Assembly (NCBI GenBank): GCA_035295665.1 | Contig: DATGIQ010000571.1 | Location: 1-24,847 of the forward strand | DNA from: DATGIQ01 sp035295665 | GTDB lineage: Bacteria > Planctomycetota > Planctomycetia > Gemmatales > Gemmataceae | DNA length: 24,847 nucleotides | Reading direction: 5' to 3' | Shown: positions 22,840 to 24,847 of the stretch, one piece after another | How positions within the stretch are numbered: the first letter of the stretch is position 1 | Layout of the letters: each line of letters opens with the position of its first letter | The notes under the pieces: model-generated | The model's database searches: none | Seen by the model: only the letters and a program-made list of their open reading frames with translations | Told to the model about the DNA's origin: nothing | Position numbers and translations under genes: made by a program

Positions 22840-23010
22840 ATGGCTTTCGAAAATGAACCGGACCGAGTCGAGGAAGTCGAGCGCACAACCGCTCAGCAAT
22901 TCGCCGGCGGGACCGAACCAGGCGAAATCGAACCGTGGGAGCAGATCGGCACAGGCCGATATTTGCCGCGCCGGATCAAGGGAAGCTGCAAGGGCCGGGC
23001 GCTCGGCTGA
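22840..23010 (+). CDS. 56-residue ORF inside the fwd cluster, unknown function
   Basis: This small frame starts with ATG after AGGAGATAGGGGA and ends 60 bases before fwdB. The N-terminal half is acidic (MAFENEPDRVEEVE) and the C-terminal half is basic with a compact EPWEQIGTGRYLPRRIKGS segment and one Cys. It has no signal or membrane segment. Good translation signals and position between two subunit genes suggest a real accessory protein or small subunit. I cannot name the family. A longer frame on the same strand at 22853-23089 lacks a ribosome-binding site and is less likely. Confidence 0.55.
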   Translation: MAFENEPDRVEEVERTTAQQFAGGTEPGEIEPWEQIGTGRYLPRRIKGSCKGRALG

Positions 23011-23022
23011 ACGTTCGTTATA

Positions 23023-23039
23023 CCGTCCAGTTCGGACGG
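23023..23039 (+). repeat. Short hairpin ahead of fwdB
   Basis: CCGTCC (23023-23028) and GGACGG (23034-23039) form a 6-bp stem with loop AGTTC, between the small ORF stop and the fwdB ribosome-binding site (AAGGGGGGA). It could tune fwdB translation. Its loop begins AGTT, like that of the hairpin after the in-frame TGA. Confidence 0.35.
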
Positions 23040-23070
23040 CCAAATTAGTCGGTGAAGGGGGGATCAGCGG

Positions 23071-24420
23071 ATGGACCAGGTGGTGGTGAAGAATGCGACT
23101 TGCACGTTCTGTGGCTGTGTCTGCGATGACATTGAGCTGCATGCCGACGGGGAGAGGATCACCCATACGAAAGCAGCCTGCGTGCTTGGCGTAAGCTGGT
23201 TCAAGAACCACACCGCGGAGCGGCTCTACCCCGACGCGCTAATTGACGGTCAACCCGCGACGGTTGATGAGGCGGTGGAAGCCGCGGCCGACTTCCTCTA
23301 CCAAGCGGACCTCCCTTTGGTTTACGGGCTCAGCAACATCACCTGCGAGGCTCAGCGCGAGGCCGTCGCGCTTGCCGAGCTGATTGGCGGGGTGATCGAC
23401 AGTCACACATCGCTTTGACACGGCCCCACTGAGATCGCCGCCCAGTTGGGCGGAAAAGTTTCCTGTACGCTGGGTGAGGTCAAGAATCGGGCGGACCTCA
23501 TCATCTACTGGGGCGGCAACCCGGCCGAGTGCCACCCGCGGCACTTCACCAAATATACCCTGACTCAAAAGGGCAAGTTCGTTCCCAACGGCCGCAAGGA
23601 CCGGACCATGGTCCTGGTCGATATCCGCGAAACACCCAGTGCCAAGGCCGCCGACATTTTCCTCCAGATCCGCCCGACCAAGGATTTCGAGGTGCTCACT
23701 ACACTGCGCGCCTTGATCAAGGGTCAGCCCGTCAATCGGGAGCACGTCGCGGAGACCGGCCTGACCGTTGAGCAACTTCAGGAATTCGCAGACCGGATGA
23801 AGCAAGCTCGGTTCGGTGTCCTGTTTTTCGGCATGGGCCTGTCGATGACGCGGGGCAAGCACATGAACTCTGCGGCTCTGTTGACCCTGGCGGCCGAGCT
23901 GAACGCCTTCACGAAGTTCGTGGCCATGCCGATGCGCGGGCACGGCAATGTGACCGGCGCAGATGTCATCATGCGCTGGAGCACGGGCTACCCCTTTGGC
24001 GTCAACCTGGCACGTGGCTACCCACGCTTCAATCCAGGGGAGTTCTCGACCATTGACCTGCTCATCCGCGGAGACTCCGATGCCGCGCTGGTTCTGGGGG
24101 CAGACCCGGGGGCAACCATGCCGCAACCGGCCATCGACCACCTGACCCGCATCCCGACTATTGTCCTGGACCCCAAGGTGACCCACACGAGCCGGATTGC
24201 CCGCGTCCACATCACGACGGCTGCGACCGGCATCAGTGCACCCGGCACGGTCTACCGCATGGACGAGATCCCGCTGCCGCTGCGGCCGGCTCTGAAGTCG
24301 CCTTACCCGACCGATGAAGAAGTGATCCGGCGGATCCGGCGTGCCGTCGCGGCCAAGCCCCAATGGACACCACCGGCGGTGCCAAGTCTGCCGGCCGTCC
24401 CGCTTACCTTGGCCAGATGA
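23071..24420 (+). CDS. fwdB: Formylmethanofuran dehydrogenase subunit B, predicted selenoprotein (TGA 23416-23418 = Sec116)
   Basis: This is the catalytic Mo/W-bis-pterin subunit, which in archaea interconverts CO2 and formate before transfer to methanofuran. The frame is 450 codons with one internal TGA at 23416-23418; both sides match FwdB continuously in the same frame. N-terminal Cys11-x2-Cys14-x3-Cys18 and Cys37 fit the [4Fe-4S] site. The TGA falls at residue 116 in HTSL-U-HGPT, the position of the metal-ligating Cys (about 118 in Methanothermobacter, recalled) or Sec in some methanogens. Downstream: GEVKNRADLIIYWGGNP, FFGMGLSMTRGKH and GADPGATMPQ. Total 449 residues, near the archaeal length. 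A hairpin at 23438-23453 may be the SECIS. A nonsense mutation is the alternative, but its exact placement makes Sec far more likely. The stop overlaps the fwdA ATG. Confidence 0.88.
23438..23453 (+). promoter_or_regulatory. Candidate bacterial SECIS hairpin in fwdB
   Basis: CCGCCC (23438-23443) and GGGCGG (23448-23453) form a perfect 6-bp stem with loop AGTT, inside the coding sequence after the in-frame TGA. The loop G (23445) is 26 bases beyond the TGA. As I recall the bacterial SECIS consensus, a 4-16 bp stem, a small loop with G among its first two bases, and 16-37 bases from the TGA to that G are expected; all are met. SelB binding is inferred. Confidence 0.6.
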
Positions 24421-24847
24421 GAGGGGAAGTGGAGTTGCACGCAAATTCCAGGCTGCGGGTAACGGGCGGGAAGGTTTATGACCCCGCCAACGGCGTCGAT
24501 GGGCAGATTCGGGACATTTGTATCTGCGATGGCCGGATCGCCGCTGACGTGGAGGGGGGGCGCACAATCGACGCTACCGGGATGGTGGTCTTTCCCGGCG
24601 GCGTGGATGTTCACACTCATATCGCCGGCGCCGCACTGAACTTCGCGCGCGCCATGATCCCAGAAGACCACCGCCGCCATGCCCCATTTGTCCGTACGCC
24701 GGTACGCCGGGGCGGAATCGGAGGCGCCACGCCGACGACCTACATCACGGGCTATCTGTACGCCGGCCTGGGCTACACCACGGTCAATGAAGCCGCCGTC
24801 CCCATCCTGTCGGCCCGGCACACCCATGAAGAGCTGCGCGACACTCC
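24417..24847 (+). CDS. fwdA: Formylmethanofuran dehydrogenase subunit A (3' partial)
   Basis: This is an amidohydrolase-fold subunit that transfers the formyl group between formate and (methano)furan at a binuclear zinc site. The 143 visible residues include GGKVYDPANGVDG, RDICICDGRIA, IDATGMVVFPGGVDVHTHIAG with metal ligands His66 and His68, and FARAMIPEDHRR, all typical of FwdA/FhcA. The rest of the active site lies beyond the window end. The ATG at 24417 overlaps the fwdB stop in an ATGA, suggesting coupled translation; GTG (24429) and TTG (24435) in the same frame are alternatives. Together with fwdB and fwdD it forms the core of a formylmethanofuran dehydrogenase. Subunit C and formyltransferase genes are probably downstream. 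Confidence 0.9.
   Translation, partial: MRGEVELHANSRLRVTGGKVYDPANGVDGQIRDICICDGRIAADVEGGRTIDATGMVVFPGGVDVHTHIAGAALNFARAMIPEDHRRHAPFVRTPVRRGGIGGATPTTYITGYLYAGLGYTTVNEAAVPILSARHTHEELRDT

Noticed and set aside
23071..23418. fwdB as a pseudogene broken by a nonsense mutation
   Set aside because: The only defect is a TGA at exactly the catalytic Cys/Sec position; the rest of the frame is intact, a SECIS-like hairpin follows, and flanking subunit genes are intact.
23446..24420. Separate gene starting at TTG 23446 after the TGA
   Set aside because: It has no ribosome-binding site at 23446, and the conserved FwdB sequence HGPTEIAAQ lies between the TGA and this TTG. The segment is the second part of one fwdB frame.
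23239..24567. 442-codon open frame on the minus strand across fwdB and fwdA
   Set aside because: It lies antisense to clear FwdB/FwdA coding sequence and its translation shows no recognisable domain; long antisense frames are common in GC-rich genes.
1..24847. CRISPR arrays, tRNA or rRNA genes, insertion sequences, phage genes
   Set aside because: No direct repeats with regular spacers, no tRNA-like cloverleaf noticed, and no transposase, integrase or phage protein among the frames.

Overview
The window looks like a chromosomal segment from a planctomycete, probably Gemmata-like. The basis is two DUF1559 proteins with a prepilin-type N-terminus and a C-terminal H-X9-DG motif, a small lipoprotein with a carboxypeptidase-regulatory-like fold beside one of them, GC-rich sequence, and bacterial genes for formylmethanofuran (H4MPT-linked C1) chemistry. 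The placement is inferred from gene content; there is no rRNA or other marker here. No tRNA, rRNA, CRISPR array, insertion sequence or phage gene was seen.

Layout. 1-5175 (+): a proteostasis operon, ClpB (5' end outside the window), a small Hsp20 and Lon, the last two overlapping by 4 bases. 5324-6895 (+): a lipoprotein and DUF1559 protein no. 1. 7053-9923 (-): an operon of a YfcE-like phosphoesterase, a LOR/SDH-type ornithine cyclodeaminase and an ArgZ/AgrE-type arginine dihydrolase. The last two look like a split version of the cyanobacterial fusion enzyme AgrE, giving arginine -> ornithine -> proline. 10310-10612 (+): a small unknown protein. 10670-11257 (-): a PduO-type cobalamin adenosyltransferase. 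11398-14947 (+): a membrane PAS histidine kinase overlapping a hybrid receiver/histidine kinase. 15124-15918 (+): DUF1559 protein no. 2. 15955-16746 (+): a ModA-like lipoprotein without a transporter. 17065-18447 (+): an MFS permease. 18469-19074 (-): a DUF1579 protein. 19237-19911 (-): an orphan CusR-like response regulator. 20087-21082 (+): a secreted YncE-like beta-propeller. 21275-22274 (+): a BamE-like lipoprotein and a long heptad-repeat lipoprotein.

22460-24847 (+) is the most interesting part: fwdD, a 56-aa ORF, fwdB and fwdA (cut by the window end). The fwdB reading frame is interrupted by one TGA at 23416-23418. Homology continues in the same frame on both sides, and the TGA lies exactly where archaeal FwdB/FmdB has its Mo/W-ligating Cys, or Sec in some methanogens (context ...HTSL-U-HGPT...). 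A 6-bp hairpin with an AGTT loop follows at a distance that fits bacterial SECIS elements. I read this as one selenoprotein of 449 residues with Sec116, not two genes or a pseudogene. The [4Fe-4S] cysteines are also present. This predicts a redox-active formylmethanofuran dehydrogenase in a bacterium, unlike the methylotroph Fhc complex, whose B subunit is described as lacking the redox site. The ModA-like protein may supply Mo/W to this enzyme.

Several intergenic inverted repeats (6907-6976, 14967-15011, 21123-21161) share a CAGAAC-containing core and may form a dispersed repeat family.
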